Source: Desulfogranum marinum (GTDB taxonomy: Bacteria > Desulfobacterota > Desulfobulbia > Desulfobulbales > Desulfobulbaceae). From it: a stretch of DNA of 64,000 nucleotides. Below the pieces are notes generated by a model, which was not told where the DNA came from, made no database searches, and worked only from the letters and a program-made list of their open reading frames with translations. Location of the stretch: the NCBI RefSeq assembly GCF_016918565.1, contig NZ_JAFFQD010000031.1, positions 1 to 64,000 of the forward strand, written 5' to 3'. A program made the translations under genes and the position numbers. Shown here one piece after another: positions 45,283 through 54,523 of this stretch (its first letter is position 1; each line of letters starts with the position of its first letter).

Positions 45283-45284
45283 GG

Positions 45285-45779
45285 TTATAGCCCCCCCTCA
45301 GCCGATTCAGATTTCATACGTACATCAATGATTTCATGATTATCATTTTCACTGATGATTACAGGCAGCTCCTTCTGCTGAGCCTCCTGTATAATGCTGA
45401 GCAACTCATCAAACTCTGGATTCTTTTTACGCAATACATGACGCGCGTGGGAGATAATGAGTTCGATCTCGATATCCCCTTCCCCGTCCGGACTGCTGAT
45501 ATTGCCTATGGTGACTTCGATGGGAATCAACAATTCTGTTATTTCATGAGAACTCGGATCAATCTCAACGTATGCTGGTTGATTTTCTTCGCTCAAGGAT
45601 TCCAGGACTTCTGCCCAAACCGTTGACCTGGGCTTCCCCATATCCAGGTATCCGTCGCTGCCGCCTTGAAAAGAAACCGCAACTTTGGGGGCAGCAGGTA
45701 CGCCCTCTTCTTTCATGCTAGCCACTGATGGTGCAGACAGACCTTTAACACCATCCACTAACGCGTTTCGTTCAGCCAT
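45285..45779 (-). CDS. Hypothetical protein with two related halves
   Basis: 164 residues, first gene of the operon. After a flexible N-terminus, a helix-strand-turn unit appears twice: WAEVLESLSEENQPAYVEID then HEITELLIP, and FDELLSIIQEAQQKELPVII then HEIIDVRM. Between them lies IEIELIISHARHVLRK. The ATG is preceded by AGAGAGGA. It may be a scaffold or partner for the glutaminase-like enzyme; function not recognised. Confidence 0.7.
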   Translation of the reverse strand: MAERNALVDGVKGLSAPSVASMKEEGVPAAPKVAVSFQGGSDGYLDMGKPRSTVWAEVLESLSEENQPAYVEIDPSSHEITELLIPIEVTIGNISSPDGEGDIEIELIISHARHVLRKKNPEFDELLSIIQEAQQKELPVIISENDNHEIIDVRMKSESAEGGL

Positions 45780-46136
45780 AAGTGTTCCTCTCTGCTAGGT
45801 TGTAGGAGTAAGGAGAATCAGGGTAGCGATCGTTCCCACCGGTTCTTAACCCTCAAAATTCCTCCATAAAAATGGATCATAAAAGTAGTTCCCCTCTATT
45901 ACTGAGCCTATTGGTTGCATAGGATTTTCATTCAAGGTCGAGCCATGCTGAAAAACAACCACAGGCACATAATGGTCTGTGGCCTCGGATACTCAATACC
46001 CGGCAAAACAAATCAGTGAGGATGTTTCAAACACTAAGCAATTACTGTTCCACTGAACCAGCAAATGGCTCTACCGGCATCTATTGGTGCGTCAAGGGAA
46101 GACACCTGCGAAACAGGCAGGTAAGAAAGTGGGAAT

Positions 46137-46164
46137 GGTGGTGCATATGCACCACAACTGGTGG
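46137..46164. promoter_or_regulatory. Palindromic module shared with 4826-4853, copy 2
   Basis: Identical 18-nt core GGTGGTGCATATGCACCA, the same 4-nt gap and TGGTGG as at 4826-4853. It lies 358 bp upstream of the glutaminase-like operon start. The 357 bp in between contain no other obvious gene or motif. Confidence 0.6.
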
Positions 46165-46172
46165 TTCATATC

Positions 46173-46198
46173 AGGTAGCGTACTGCATTGCGCTACCT
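46173..46198. other. Hairpin next to palindromic module
   Basis: AGGTAGCG and CGCTACCT form a perfect 8-bp stem with a 10-nt loop, 9 bp after the module at 46137. The remaining DNA to 46556 has no gene. Confidence 0.45.
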
Positions 46199-46556
46199 TA
46201 ATGCTCTTAGCGGAGGAGCGTTTTACCCCATTGTTCCATCTCTCCCTCAAGACTAGCGTTTCATTGCCTGGCGATGACAGCAGGCATTGTCTCAGCGTGT
46301 GTCTGATGTTTTCGGCGTGTGATGCCGATAACCTGTGAAAGCAGAGTGGAAATACATCGATCTGTTTTGCTTCAGCTGGAATTGGAATTGTAAGATCATG
46401 ATACCAATTACTCTAGATCGTATTGAAAACGCAGAAAAAAGAGATAAAATTTTAAATTAGAAAAAATATACAGTAACTAAGAGGATAAATAATTTTGACG
46501 ACACTATAAATTGGTGAAATACAAACTCTCCTTCGCAGAAACAGAGAATTAACCCG

Positions 46557-47354
46557 ATGATCACTCTTGCCCATATATCGGATTTACACTTCGGACGCGA
46601 AAATCCTCGATTGATCGAGGGGCTTTTGCACTGCTTGGAAAAGACTACGCCACAACTTGTCGTTATCAGTGGGGATCTTACTCAGCGCGCCCGTAAACGC
46701 GAATTTCTCGCTGCCCGTACTTTTCTTGAACGTCTATCGTGGCCGTATCTCGTTATTGCCGGAAATCATGATATTCCGGCGTATAATCTTAGCGAGCGTT
46801 TTTTCACACCATGGAAAAGGTGGCATCGCTATCTCGACCATCCCCTTGAGCCGATAGTGAGAGCTGAGGAGTATATCGCCGTCGGTGTCAATACTGCGAG
46901 GCGATCGGGTTCTCTCTTTGACTGGTCACGGGGACGCGTAAATCTTTATCAGTTGGATGTTATAGCCCAACACTTCGAAAAGGGCGGTGATGAAAAACTG
47001 CGAATACTTGTTGCCCATCATCCGTTCTGGCTCCCTGAAGAGTATCGACATCGCCATATCATCGGAGGACGAGATAAGGCACTTAAGAAAATGCGGGACG
47101 CCGGAGTTGATATTATCCTCAGTGGCCATGTACACTCTGCCTACACACATCTACTTGGTGGATTAATTGTATCTCATGCAGGAACCGCTATTTCAAGCCG
47201 TTTGACCCGCAATGATCCAAATAGCTTTACAATTATTCGCGGCGATCGCCGGCGATTAGCTATTGAAACCTGGACGTGGAATAACAAAAAATTTTCTATT
47301 GATGAACACCTGGTTTTCACACGCATCCAGGGAGAATGGAAGGACAACTCTTGA
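46557..47354 (+). CDS. Calcineurin-like metallophosphoesterase (CpdA/Icc type)
   Basis: 265 residues with the five family blocks: LAHISDLHFG (DxH), VVISGDLTQRA (GDxxx), VIAGNHDIP (GNHD), LVAHHPFW and LSGHVHSAY (GHxH). This is the cyclic-nucleotide phosphodiesterase-like group of the superfamily, but substrate is unproven. The diacylglycerol-kinase gene begins 22 bp later on the same strand. Confidence 0.92.
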   Translation: MITLAHISDLHFGRENPRLIEGLLHCLEKTTPQLVVISGDLTQRARKREFLAARTFLERLSWPYLVIAGNHDIPAYNLSERFFTPWKRWHRYLDHPLEPIVRAEEYIAVGVNTARRSGSLFDWSRGRVNLYQLDVIAQHFEKGGDEKLRILVAHHPFWLPEEYRHRHIIGGRDKALKKMRDAGVDIILSGHVHSAYTHLLGGLIVSHAGTAISSRLTRNDPNSFTIIRGDRRRLAIETWTWNNKKFSIDEHLVFTRIQGEWKDNS

Positions 47355-47376
47355 ACAACTTTACAGAAGCAAAAAG

Positions 47377-48303
47377 ATGAGAAAAGAGACAAATAAAGAG
47401 CCAGGTGCCGTAAAAAAGACAGATTTCACTCAGCCTGTGCCGGTGTATTGCAATCCAGGTGCAGGTAGTTCTGAAAAAGTGATTGGCGAAATGCGAAATG
47501 ATTCCCGTATCCAGCTTGAGGAGGTATCGCCGGTCAAGATGACCGAAATAATACAAGACGCTGTGAAGAAGGGTACAAAACGCGTACTGATCAGTGGTGG
47601 AGATGGGACGATTGCCCTTGCCGCATCAATCCTTGCCGGTAAGACTACGGAACTTGCCATTGTACCATCCGGTACGCTGAATCATTTTGCCCAGCGTACC
47701 GGAATACCTGTTAATGTGGATGAGGCAATCAATGTGGCTCTGAACTGCAAGGCCTATCCAGTTGATGTTGGATATGTGAACAATTCTCTTTTTCTCAACA
47801 CAAGCTCTGTAGGAGCATATTCGGTGTTTGTAAGAAGCCGTAACTATCTGGAAAATCGAATGCACTACCTCCCCGCTTCAATTATTGCAGGCATTCGAAG
47901 ATTGCTCAAGTTCAGGCTTGTCAGAGTACGTCTTCCAAACAAACAGCTGCGGACACCGTTGGTTTTTATCGGTGTGGGAGAGCGTGAATTAAGTCTGCCG
48001 TTATTGGGACAGGCAAAAAAACATGGTCATAGCGGGTTACATTTTATTGCGGTTGATTGCCACTCTAAAACAGAAGTTTTTAGTCTGGTTATAAAAGCGA
48101 TTTTTTGGGGAGTCGATCCAATGACCAAGGAAACGAGTGTTGAAAACAAGCTGGTAAATGATATTGAACTGAATTTTCGCCGCCGAAAAAGAAAAGTCAC
48201 TGTTGCTCTTGACGGAGAATTGAGTCGGCTTCATGCACCTTTGAGATATCGCTATGCACCTGGAGAAATCCTGGTTGCACTGCCTGATAATAACATTACC
48301 TAA
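47377..48303 (+). CDS. Diacylglycerol/lipid kinase catalytic domain protein
   Basis: 308 residues. The DAGK catalytic signature is clear: VYCNPGAGSS, the nucleotide loop ISGGDGTIALAASIL, and PSGTLNHFAQRTGIP. The C-terminal beta domain includes the family-like VTVALDGEL. It phosphorylates a lipid or lipid-like acceptor with ATP. The ATG at 47377 is chosen because the frame before it overlaps the phosphoesterase gene; its ribosome-binding site is weak, so coupling is likely. Confidence 0.9.
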   Translation: MRKETNKEPGAVKKTDFTQPVPVYCNPGAGSSEKVIGEMRNDSRIQLEEVSPVKMTEIIQDAVKKGTKRVLISGGDGTIALAASILAGKTTELAIVPSGTLNHFAQRTGIPVNVDEAINVALNCKAYPVDVGYVNNSLFLNTSSVGAYSVFVRSRNYLENRMHYLPASIIAGIRRLLKFRLVRVRLPNKQLRTPLVFIGVGERELSLPLLGQAKKHGHSGLHFIAVDCHSKTEVFSLVIKAIFWGVDPMTKETSVENKLVNDIELNFRRRKRKVTVALDGELSRLHAPLRYRYAPGEILVALPDNNIT

Positions 48304-48346
48304 ATCTTGCATGTCGATTTTACCGAATCTGCTTTGTTTGCGAACA

Positions 48347-48419
48347 CTTGAAGTACTACAGTACGCCTGCGTGTACGCAGCCTCGCACCTTCGGCAAACT
48401 TGGCAATTGCAGGATTTAG
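48347..48419 (+). repeat. Dispersed repeat, copy 1 (inverted partner at 48905)
   Basis: Shares TACGYCTGCG, CTTCGGCA and the perfect end CAATTGCAGGATTTAG with the reverse complement of 48905-48992. The two copies, in opposite orientation, flank the small lipoprotein gene. Confidence 0.6.
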
Positions 48420-48479
48420 ATATTAATGTAAATGGAAAAGATTACATTTCATTTTCCTCTGCCCCCTTTTAGTAGCCTA

Positions 48480-48704
48480 TTAACGATAATACCCTCTTCC
48501 CCTCATGCAGTTCTCGTAGATCGCATCAATATCATGCGCGGCACCAGCTATGGATCCGCTTTTAGCACTATTAGCCATAGCCATACACTCAGCTTGATCT
48601 GCCTGGTATTGCTGTGGGCTTGCTGAATCATGGGACCATGATTTGGGCATACTGGCACATGCTGTTAGAAATAAGACCACCAACATCGGAAGAATTTTCT
48701 TCAT
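48480..48704 (-). CDS. Small lipoprotein
   Basis: 74 residues with a signal sequence and lipobox (VLFLTACASM). The mature part contains QYQADQAECMAMAN and CMRGRGYY, a pattern common in small outer-membrane lipoproteins with two or three cysteines. GGAGGT precedes the ATG at 48704. It is flanked by inverted copies of a dispersed repeat. Confidence 0.75.
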   Translation of the reverse strand: MKKILPMLVVLFLTACASMPKSWSHDSASPQQYQADQAECMAMANSAKSGSIAGAAHDIDAIYENCMRGRGYYR

Positions 48705-48904
48705 CTTTACCTCCACCTACCAGAAAAGCCTAACCTTCTGTTTTTTAATTTTTTCCGTTTTTTTTTACTATTTTGACGGTGTCTTCAAATTATAATCTCG
48801 TTTTTTGAACTGGTAAGGTACCACGCTTCATAATAAATTTTACAGGATCTACTTTTTCATTGCTGCAGAAAAAAAATACCTTGAACCCACTAATCTGGTT
48901 TCAC

Positions 48905-48992
48905 CTAAATCCTGCAATTGGAAATTTCGGAGTCTACGCTACCTGCCGAAGATGTGAGGCATCGGAGGCGCAGACGTATAAAAATATTTCAA
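48905..48992 (-). repeat. Dispersed repeat, copy 2
   Basis: Inverted partner of 48347-48419, slightly longer. The region 48705-49196 otherwise holds no gene; it is AT-rich with a second partial mirror (about 49000-49040) of the same repeat. Confidence 0.55.
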
Positions 48993-49196
48993 GCCTTCGG
49001 TAACGTAGCCGATTTGGTGAAATTGCCGATCCCGAAGGGCGTTGAAGGTGAGAAAAAATAGGTTCACTCAAACAGTGAATAGAACTTCAAATCAATTGTC
49101 TGCTCAATATGTTGTTTTTTAAAGTAGAATTTATTTTTTCTAACATTCGACGTGCAGAATTTAGGTTTCACTTTTTTCATTGTAACCGGTCACCAT

Positions 49197-49312
49197 TGCT
49201 CCAAATGTTCACAAGCTGACCGATTAGCAGTTAAACTCAGACTTCGATACGCCGGTTGCCGGGCGGGCAGCTCGTGAAAAGTTGGGGCGCTGCTGAGCAG
49301 TTACTACAATAA
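49197..49312. repeat. Transposon-end-like repeat, copy 1
   Basis: The first 32 nt (containing CACAAGCTGACCGATTAGC) are identical to 59579-59610, and similarity continues through GCGGGCAG and GTTGGGG-GCTGCTGA. An upstream ACCGGTCACC adds to the resemblance to IS21-type ends, but the family is not certain. Confidence 0.6.
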
Positions 49313-49337
49313 ACGCTCTGCAGCAACTCAACTTGCC

Positions 49338-49496
49338 TCAAAGGAAGTCACGACGCTGCAGAAGTTGCATAACTTCCCCTGTAAATATCCGGGCATCACT
49401 ATAGTCGAGATGTGAACCGTCGGTACAGCTGACGTCCTGTAATTTTTCATAGTCTGTAAAATGTATTGTAGGCGCTGTGCCTCCAGCGACAAGCAT
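49338..49496 (-). pseudogene. C-terminal fragment of an SGNH/GDSL-type hydrolase
   Basis: A 52-codon frame ends with CTDGSHLDYSDARIFTGEVM, which resembles the catalytic Asp-x-x-His end of SGNH hydrolases (DGSHLD). Upstream the frame is closed by a stop and no N-terminal half is found. It lies beside a transposon-end-like repeat, so truncation by a mobile element is plausible. Confidence 0.45.
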
Positions 49497-49601
49497 GCCC
49501 TCTCAAGACTTATGCCAAGGTTTGCCCCCTTTACCCGATGCATTATCTTACTGAGAAAAGGTCTAAATGTTGTCTACCCCCGGTAGATTCCGGAAAATAA
49601 A

Positions 49602-50252
49602 TTACCGGATTATGATATTATGGAGTTCGTTTTTATCGTCGTCACTGATGGGAAAATGTTCCAGCAGTACCTTGCCCACCCGTTCAACGGCACGGCAAAG
49701 TGCTTCGCACTGGTTGTGCGCCCTGATTCCAGCCGACAGTTCGTCGATGATATCCTGCCACTGATCCGAGTCAATTTTCTCATTGATTCTTCGGTCACCG
49801 AGTATCCACACTTTTTTTTCTAGAACCGAAACGAAAATCAGGATGCCGTTATCATCCTTGGTCTGATAGAGCCTTTCACCGTAAAATGAGGTAATTGCGG
49901 CTTCTTCCACCTCTTCTTCCACCTGGTCTTTCAGGAGGAACAGCCGCTTGAGGAAGATGCTCTTGTCGACCAGGTAGTAAATTGGGAAAAAGAGCAGGGT
50001 CCAATAAATTAGCAGAAGCCACATGTTCTGGGCGCCGAGCCATAAAAAAGAACCAGTGACGGAAGTGAACAGCAAGGAGAGCGGCAGGCTGATAAAAACA
50101 CTGCCTATAGCCGATGCCATTGGATAGTTATGGCTGGCCGAAACCACCATAGGCACGATCTCCCCGGATGTCTTTTTTTCCGCTCTCTGCACCGCTTCGG
50201 TGACTCTCTGTTGTTCTTCCTGAGTCAAAAATTGTGTCGATAAAGTTTTCAT
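49602..50252 (-). CDS. TPM-domain membrane protein
   Basis: 216 residues. A TPM (Thylakoid/Psb32-like) domain at both ends of a pair of membrane helices: N-terminal FLTQEEQQRVTEAVQRAEKKTSGEIVPMV, helices about 50-105, then ILIFVSVLEKKVWILGDRRI. The ATG at 50252 follows GGAGGATGG and lies 1 bp after the YgcG-like stop. Third gene of the LemA-TPM-TPM operon; function of the family remains vague (membrane or envelope maintenance). Confidence 0.88.
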   Translation of the reverse strand: MKTLSTQFLTQEEQQRVTEAVQRAEKKTSGEIVPMVVSASHNYPMASAIGSVFISLPLSLLFTSVTGSFLWLGAQNMWLLLIYWTLLFFPIYYLVDKSIFLKRLFLLKDQVEEEVEEAAITSFYGERLYQTKDDNGILIFVSVLEKKVWILGDRRINEKIDSDQWQDIIDELSAGIRAHNQCEALCRAVERVGKVLLEHFPISDDDKNELHNIIIR

Positions 50253-50253
50253 A

Positions 50254-51144
50254 TCACCATCCTCCCGAGGCACCGCCTCCGCCGAATCCACCGCCACCTC
50301 CGCCGAAACCTCCGCCGAAGCTGCCTCCGCCACCGAAGCCGCCACCAATATAGCCGCCGCCCCTGCCGATTCCGCGTCCCATCCCCAGTGCCGAGAAGCT
50401 GGAGGCGATCAGTCCGCCGATAAAGCCTACAGGAAAGAGGAGAATGATGAACAGCAATTTCGGCCCGAGTATCAGGAGGCCGACAAGAGAGGCGAGACAA
50501 CCGCTGACGCTTGCCGCAATAATTTTGTGGTTGCCCATCATCTTTCCAATGAAAAAAACCATCATTATCAGCATGAACCAGAACCCTTCAGTGTCGCCTT
50601 TACCGCCGGTTTTCTGCGGGATATCCTTTGCTGCGCTAAATTCACCACGGACCGCTGCCATCATGGTGTTCACGCCTGCCATGATGCCGCCGTCAAAGTC
50701 ACCCTTCTTGAAGTGCGGGACGATAACCCCTCGGATAATCCGTCCCGAGGTGAGGTCGGTAAGTGAGCCTTCCAGTCCGTATCCCACTTCGATCCGCACT
50801 TTTCTCTCGCTACGCGCCACCAAGAGTATCGCGCCGTTATCCAACCCTTGCTGCCCGATTTTCCATGCTTCAGCCACTTTGATGGAAAACGCCTCCAGCG
50901 ACTCACCCTCTAAACTCGGTATAGTCAGCACTACTATTTGGGTAGACTGCTCCTGCTCGAATTGTTTCAGCGACCGTTCCATTTGATCGACCGTTGCCAC
51001 ACGCAGCATCGAGGCGTAATCGTTCACCCGTCCTTTCAATGGAGGGACTTCAAGAGCGGCAGCCAAACCAGGGAATGATAGAAAGACAATAACTCCGAGC
51101 AGAAGCAGGGTTATACGATGTGCAATCCTGTGCAGGTTATTCAT
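50254..51144 (-). CDS. YgcG-like TPM-domain protein
   Basis: 296 residues: signal peptide (ending about LAAALE), periplasmic TPM domain (about 30-160; GRVNDYASML, TQIVVLTIPSLEG, VRIEVGYGLEGSLTD), two membrane helices, and a Gly-rich C-terminal tail of repeated GGG/GGSF units ending in SGGW. This is the usual YgcG architecture and it usually sits next to lemA, as here. Confidence 0.93.
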   Translation of the reverse strand: MNNLHRIAHRITLLLLGVIVFLSFPGLAAALEVPPLKGRVNDYASMLRVATVDQMERSLKQFEQEQSTQIVVLTIPSLEGESLEAFSIKVAEAWKIGQQGLDNGAILLVARSERKVRIEVGYGLEGSLTDLTSGRIIRGVIVPHFKKGDFDGGIMAGVNTMMAAVRGEFSAAKDIPQKTGGKGDTEGFWFMLIMMVFFIGKMMGNHKIIAASVSGCLASLVGLLILGPKLLFIILLFPVGFIGGLIASSFSALGMGRGIGRGGGYIGGGFGGGGSFGGGFGGGGGGFGGGGASGGW

Positions 51145-51159
51145 AATGTCCTACGCCAG

Positions 51160-51744
51160 TTAAAATTTTACCTTTGGCACTTCCTTTGCCGCCTCGTCCG
51201 CCTTAAAATATTCTTTCTTGTCAAGGTGAAGGAGGAAATTGTTTGTAAGGCTGTTAGGGAACCTCCTGATGGCACCATTAAACACGCGGACCGCCTCGTT
51301 ATAGCGCTGACGGGCAACGTTAATCCGGTTCTCCGTCCCTTCGAGCTGGTTCTGCAGGTCAAGGAAATTCTGGTTCGCCTTCAAATCAGGGTACCGTTCA
51401 ACCACCACCATCAGCCTGGAAAGGGCAGAGGTAAGCCCGCCCTGAGCCGCCTGGAACTGGCTCATCTTGGCTGCATCGCCCAGGTCTTCCGGTGTAATTT
51501 GTACCGACGACGCCTTGGAACGGGCGTTGATTACCGCTTCCAGGGTTTCTTTTTCATGACTAGCATATCCCTTTACCGTCTCCACCAAATTGGGAATCAG
51601 GTCGCCGCGACGCTGCAAAGTGGCCTCGATATCGGCCCAGGCCTTGAAGACAGCCTCTTCCTGCATCTGCATGGAGTTATAGCCGCATCCGGAGAGAAGG
51701 GTAAGGGAAAAGACGAGCATGATCAGCCGTACCGTGTGCTTCAT
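51160..51744 (-). CDS. lemA: LemA-family lipoprotein
   Basis: 194 residues. Lipobox [11 protein letters not shown], then the LemA pattern [38 protein letters not shown] and [20 protein letters not shown]. The ATG at 51744 has CAGGAGGT 5 nt upstream; an upstream frame without such a site was not used. First gene of the operon with the two TPM proteins. Confidence 0.93.
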   Translation of the reverse strand: MKHTVRLIMLVFSLTLLSGCGYNSMQMQEEAVFKAWADIEATLQRRGDLIPNLVETVKGYASHEKETLEAVINARSKASSVQITPEDLGDAAKMSQFQAAQGGLTSALSRLMVVVERYPDLKANQNFLDLQNQLEGTENRINVARQRYNEAVRVFNGAIRRFPNSLTNNFLLHLDKKEYFKADEAAKEVPKVKF

Positions 51745-52094
51745 AATACCTCCTGTAAAATGAAAGAGAGATTTTTGAAAGTACCCAGATTGCAGCGAGA
51801 TGGATTTGAGTACAGTCATATAGGGAAGATAATAAATAAACTGCTTCCTGACCGGGGGGCCGGCAGGATATTATCCTGGGCTGCCAATAAGAGTTTATCA
51901 AAGAGACAACCCGCAACATCGGTAGGTAGGCTACCGGAAAGACAAATAAACGTTACAGAACGGGCAAATAAACGTCAAGATGTTTACTAATAAATACAGA
52001 ACCGCACCCTACAGAGTATTTCTATAATGATGCTGGATGGACTGCCCTCTATAATTTTATAGGGGAGGTGGCGGGATACGACTGGTTAACGGAA
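51745..52094. other. Spacer between lemA and the relE remnant
   Basis: 350 bp without a gene. It must contain the lemA promoter; nothing else was identified. Confidence 0.3.
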
Positions 52095-52380
52095 TTATTT
52101 CCTGCGATGAGCCTTTTTATAAACAAACCCTTTGTCCCGTTTATCGACAGCAATGGCCATTACCACAATTTCTTCATCAAGAACTTCATAGATTAGCCTG
52201 TACCTACTGGCCCTGAGCTTAGTTTTGTAATGGTTTTCAAACCCTGAACGCTGACTTAAAGGAATATGTGGCCTTTTTAATCTCTCACTCAACTTTTTCT
52301 TGAATTGCTTTTGGATAGTATTGTCGTTTTTTTTTCCATTCTATTAGGGCAGTTGGGATGAATTTAAGCTTATAGCTCAT
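52095..52380 (-). pseudogene. relE: relE-like toxin, frameshifted
   Basis: The ATG at 52380 starts MSYKLKFIPTALIEWKKK, the typical RelE beginning. The frame breaks in a run of nine A's (T's at 52326-52334 on the plus strand). Reading one base fewer restores DNTIQKQFKKKLSERLKRPHIP and continues with the RelE core RLIYEVLDEEIVVMAIAVDKRDK to the stop at 52095. A single-base gain in the homopolymer would explain it; a sequencing error cannot be excluded. Confidence 0.75.
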
Positions 52381-52510
52381 GGAGACTTACTTCAACTGCA
52401 GAGATTTTCTCACCTTGTCACTCTCTCGCAATTACCCCTAACTGTTGATCTTCAATTTGTTCGAGAAGCAATTCGTAGGTAGCAGCAGGGATAAGGGATA
52501 CAGAGGTGTC
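52370..52510 (-). pseudogene. relB: relB-like antitoxin remnant with in-frame stop
   Basis: In the frame overlapping the toxin start by 11 bp one reads VSLIPAATYELLLEQIEDQ, then QLGVIARE, a TGA (52418-52420), then QGEKISAVEVSLHEL and the natural stop. This is the C-terminal part of a RelB-type antitoxin. No convincing N-terminal part was found upstream. Both members of the module look inactive. Confidence 0.65.
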
Positions 52511-52847
52511 GGATCCAGTTACAGAGCACAAAAAGCAACGCCTGGGTGACGAAATTGCTATAAGGAGCCACTGCAATGGGCATCGTGGTTTTACGGTGTT
52601 GCTTTTATGGCGACCAAGTCAACATTTATAGGAGTTATGTTGACTTTGGTTGGGGAGGATTTTGTTACGTATTCTGTGCAGAAACCCTCACAGTAGAAAG
52701 ATAAACTTGAGGGGATAACAAAGGAATCTGATCTTATAAGTGGTATCTTCGCGTTGATATTTGAGATTATATTCCAATATTTCAGGGTACTATCCGCTAC
52801 GTCTTCAACGACCTGAGCAGAAGCGCGTAGCTAACCCCGACAATCCT

Positions 52848-53600
52848 TTAGCGCAGTTCGGCCTGGATAAAGCTATCGAGGCTGAATTTCTTAGCCGCGA
52901 GCTCAGCGTTGATACCGGCGAGCAGCTCTGCCGCCTTCGTCGACTTCTTCGACAGGGTGACGTAATAGGACGTGCCGCCGCCGGGGATATCAATCAGGCG
53001 GATGTCGTTAGCCATCCCCAGAGCCTCGGCCACTCTCATGACGTTCAGGGGATTGAGGTCGATAAAGGCGTCGAAGCGCTTCCTTGTCAGCATGCGCAGG
53101 TGCCGCTCGGTAAAGCTGTCACCCGAGATCCAGTCGAAGGGCAGCAGGCCAGCGTTGGCGAAGAAGGCCGGCACTGTGACGCCTAAGGCGGCGCCGATCT
53201 TGAACCCGGCCAGGTCGGCGGGCGCGTTCAACTGTTTGAGGGGACTATCGGCGAGAACCACTAGCACCGGGGTCAAGGTCAGGACCGGTTCGGCGGAGAA
53301 AAGAGCAAACTCGTCACGTTCTGCCGACCTGATCAATGCGGGGCCTATGTCCGCTGTCCCCGACTTGATCATTTCGATGACTCGCGGAAAGGGGGCGAAG
53401 ACGAATTTGGGCTGGTACCCCAAATTCTTGAGGAGAGCAGAGTAGAAGGCGATCTCGGCGCCTCGGGGCTCGTTGGTCTCGGCCTCTATATAGGCGAGGG
53501 GCGGATGGACAAAATCCACCACCGTCACAGGCTTTGGCGTCTGAGCCGAGGCCATAAACGCCGCCACGATGAAGAGAGCTAGGAATAAGCCACGTTTCAT
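52848..53600 (-). CDS. Extracellular solute-binding protein (family 3-like)
   Basis: 250 residues with an N-terminal signal peptide (ending about FMASAQ) and a periplasmic binding fold: VDFVHPPLAYIEAETNEPRGAEIAFYSALLKNLGY, FPRVIEMIKSGTADIGPALI and DLAGFKIGAALG. Such proteins bind amino acids or similar solutes for ABC transport or sensing. No permease or ATPase gene is nearby. The gene is visibly richer in GC than its AT-rich flanks, which may mean recent transfer. A ribosome-binding site is not obvious. Confidence 0.85.
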   Translation of the reverse strand: MKRGLFLALFIVAAFMASAQTPKPVTVVDFVHPPLAYIEAETNEPRGAEIAFYSALLKNLGYQPKFVFAPFPRVIEMIKSGTADIGPALIRSAERDEFALFSAEPVLTLTPVLVVLADSPLKQLNAPADLAGFKIGAALGVTVPAFFANAGLLPFDWISGDSFTERHLRMLTRKRFDAFIDLNPLNVMRVAEALGMANDIRLIDIPGGGTSYYVTLSKKSTKAAELLAGINAELAAKKFSLDSFIQAELR

Positions 53601-54523
53601 AAAACTTCAGGAATCGCAAGATAGGTGATGGTAAAAAGTAATCGCTTTCTTCTGGGTCCCTAAAAAGCCCTTTCCAAAGAAGGACCATCCCATCCAATAC
53701 TTTAATTCTACCTTTTCTCGACAGCTTTAGCAATTCTTGTCATGCAGAAATCAATAACAGGTATTGCTCCAACTCACCAAGGTCTTTATCTATAAAACAT
53801 GTCATTAATCACAGAAATTTGGCAACAGTAACCAGGAGTGGACGCTTATCATGCCTGCTCAACGATGAAAATCTCATTATAATCAGGCCAGCATTTATAG
53901 AAAGGTTTAACAAATATTTCCAAACATTTCTTTTAAAGCGCTGCTCCCCCTATTTAGTTTTTACCCGACCAGCAAAAGATGCCTCTCGGTAACCGTCTCC
54001 TTGAAAAAAAACGATCAGTATTGATTTTCTTCCTGTATCTAGAAAATTGCGATTTTACAGAAACCTAACAACAAAAAGAGGCCTTAGGTTAGATCTTCTC
54101 CATGATCCCCTCAATACGGCCAAGCTACGCATAGATTGGATGCGCCTATTGTTTTCTACAGATATATATTTTACCGTATTGACTGAGACTAGAAATGGCA
54201 AGGTCAACCACCCCGGGAACCCTGCAACTTAGGACTTTTCCTGTCCATGCCCCGGTCTGACAGGTAGACTTCCAGCGTTATATTATTTCAGAGATACCGG
54301 CTCATCGCCATACTTTCAGCCCAAACGCAAGGAATGATGCGCTTTAAAAGACGACATAGAAATATCGCTGGTAACGGGCAAGAAGGTGGAAGCTGCAGGA
54401 GCGGTTTAATGTTCTGCAGAAAAAGCTGGTAAAGTTAATCCCAAGCGTGGAAAGGCCTTTTTTCGCCTTCCAGGTTCTGTGATATAGCTCAATTGTCCTG
54501 AATCTATCGTTTTTTCAAAGGGG
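53601..54523. other. Long gene-free region
   Basis: About 920 bp of AT-rich DNA in which no frame has protein-like composition with a ribosome-binding site. No known RNA, repeat or mobile element end was recognised. Confidence 0.35.
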
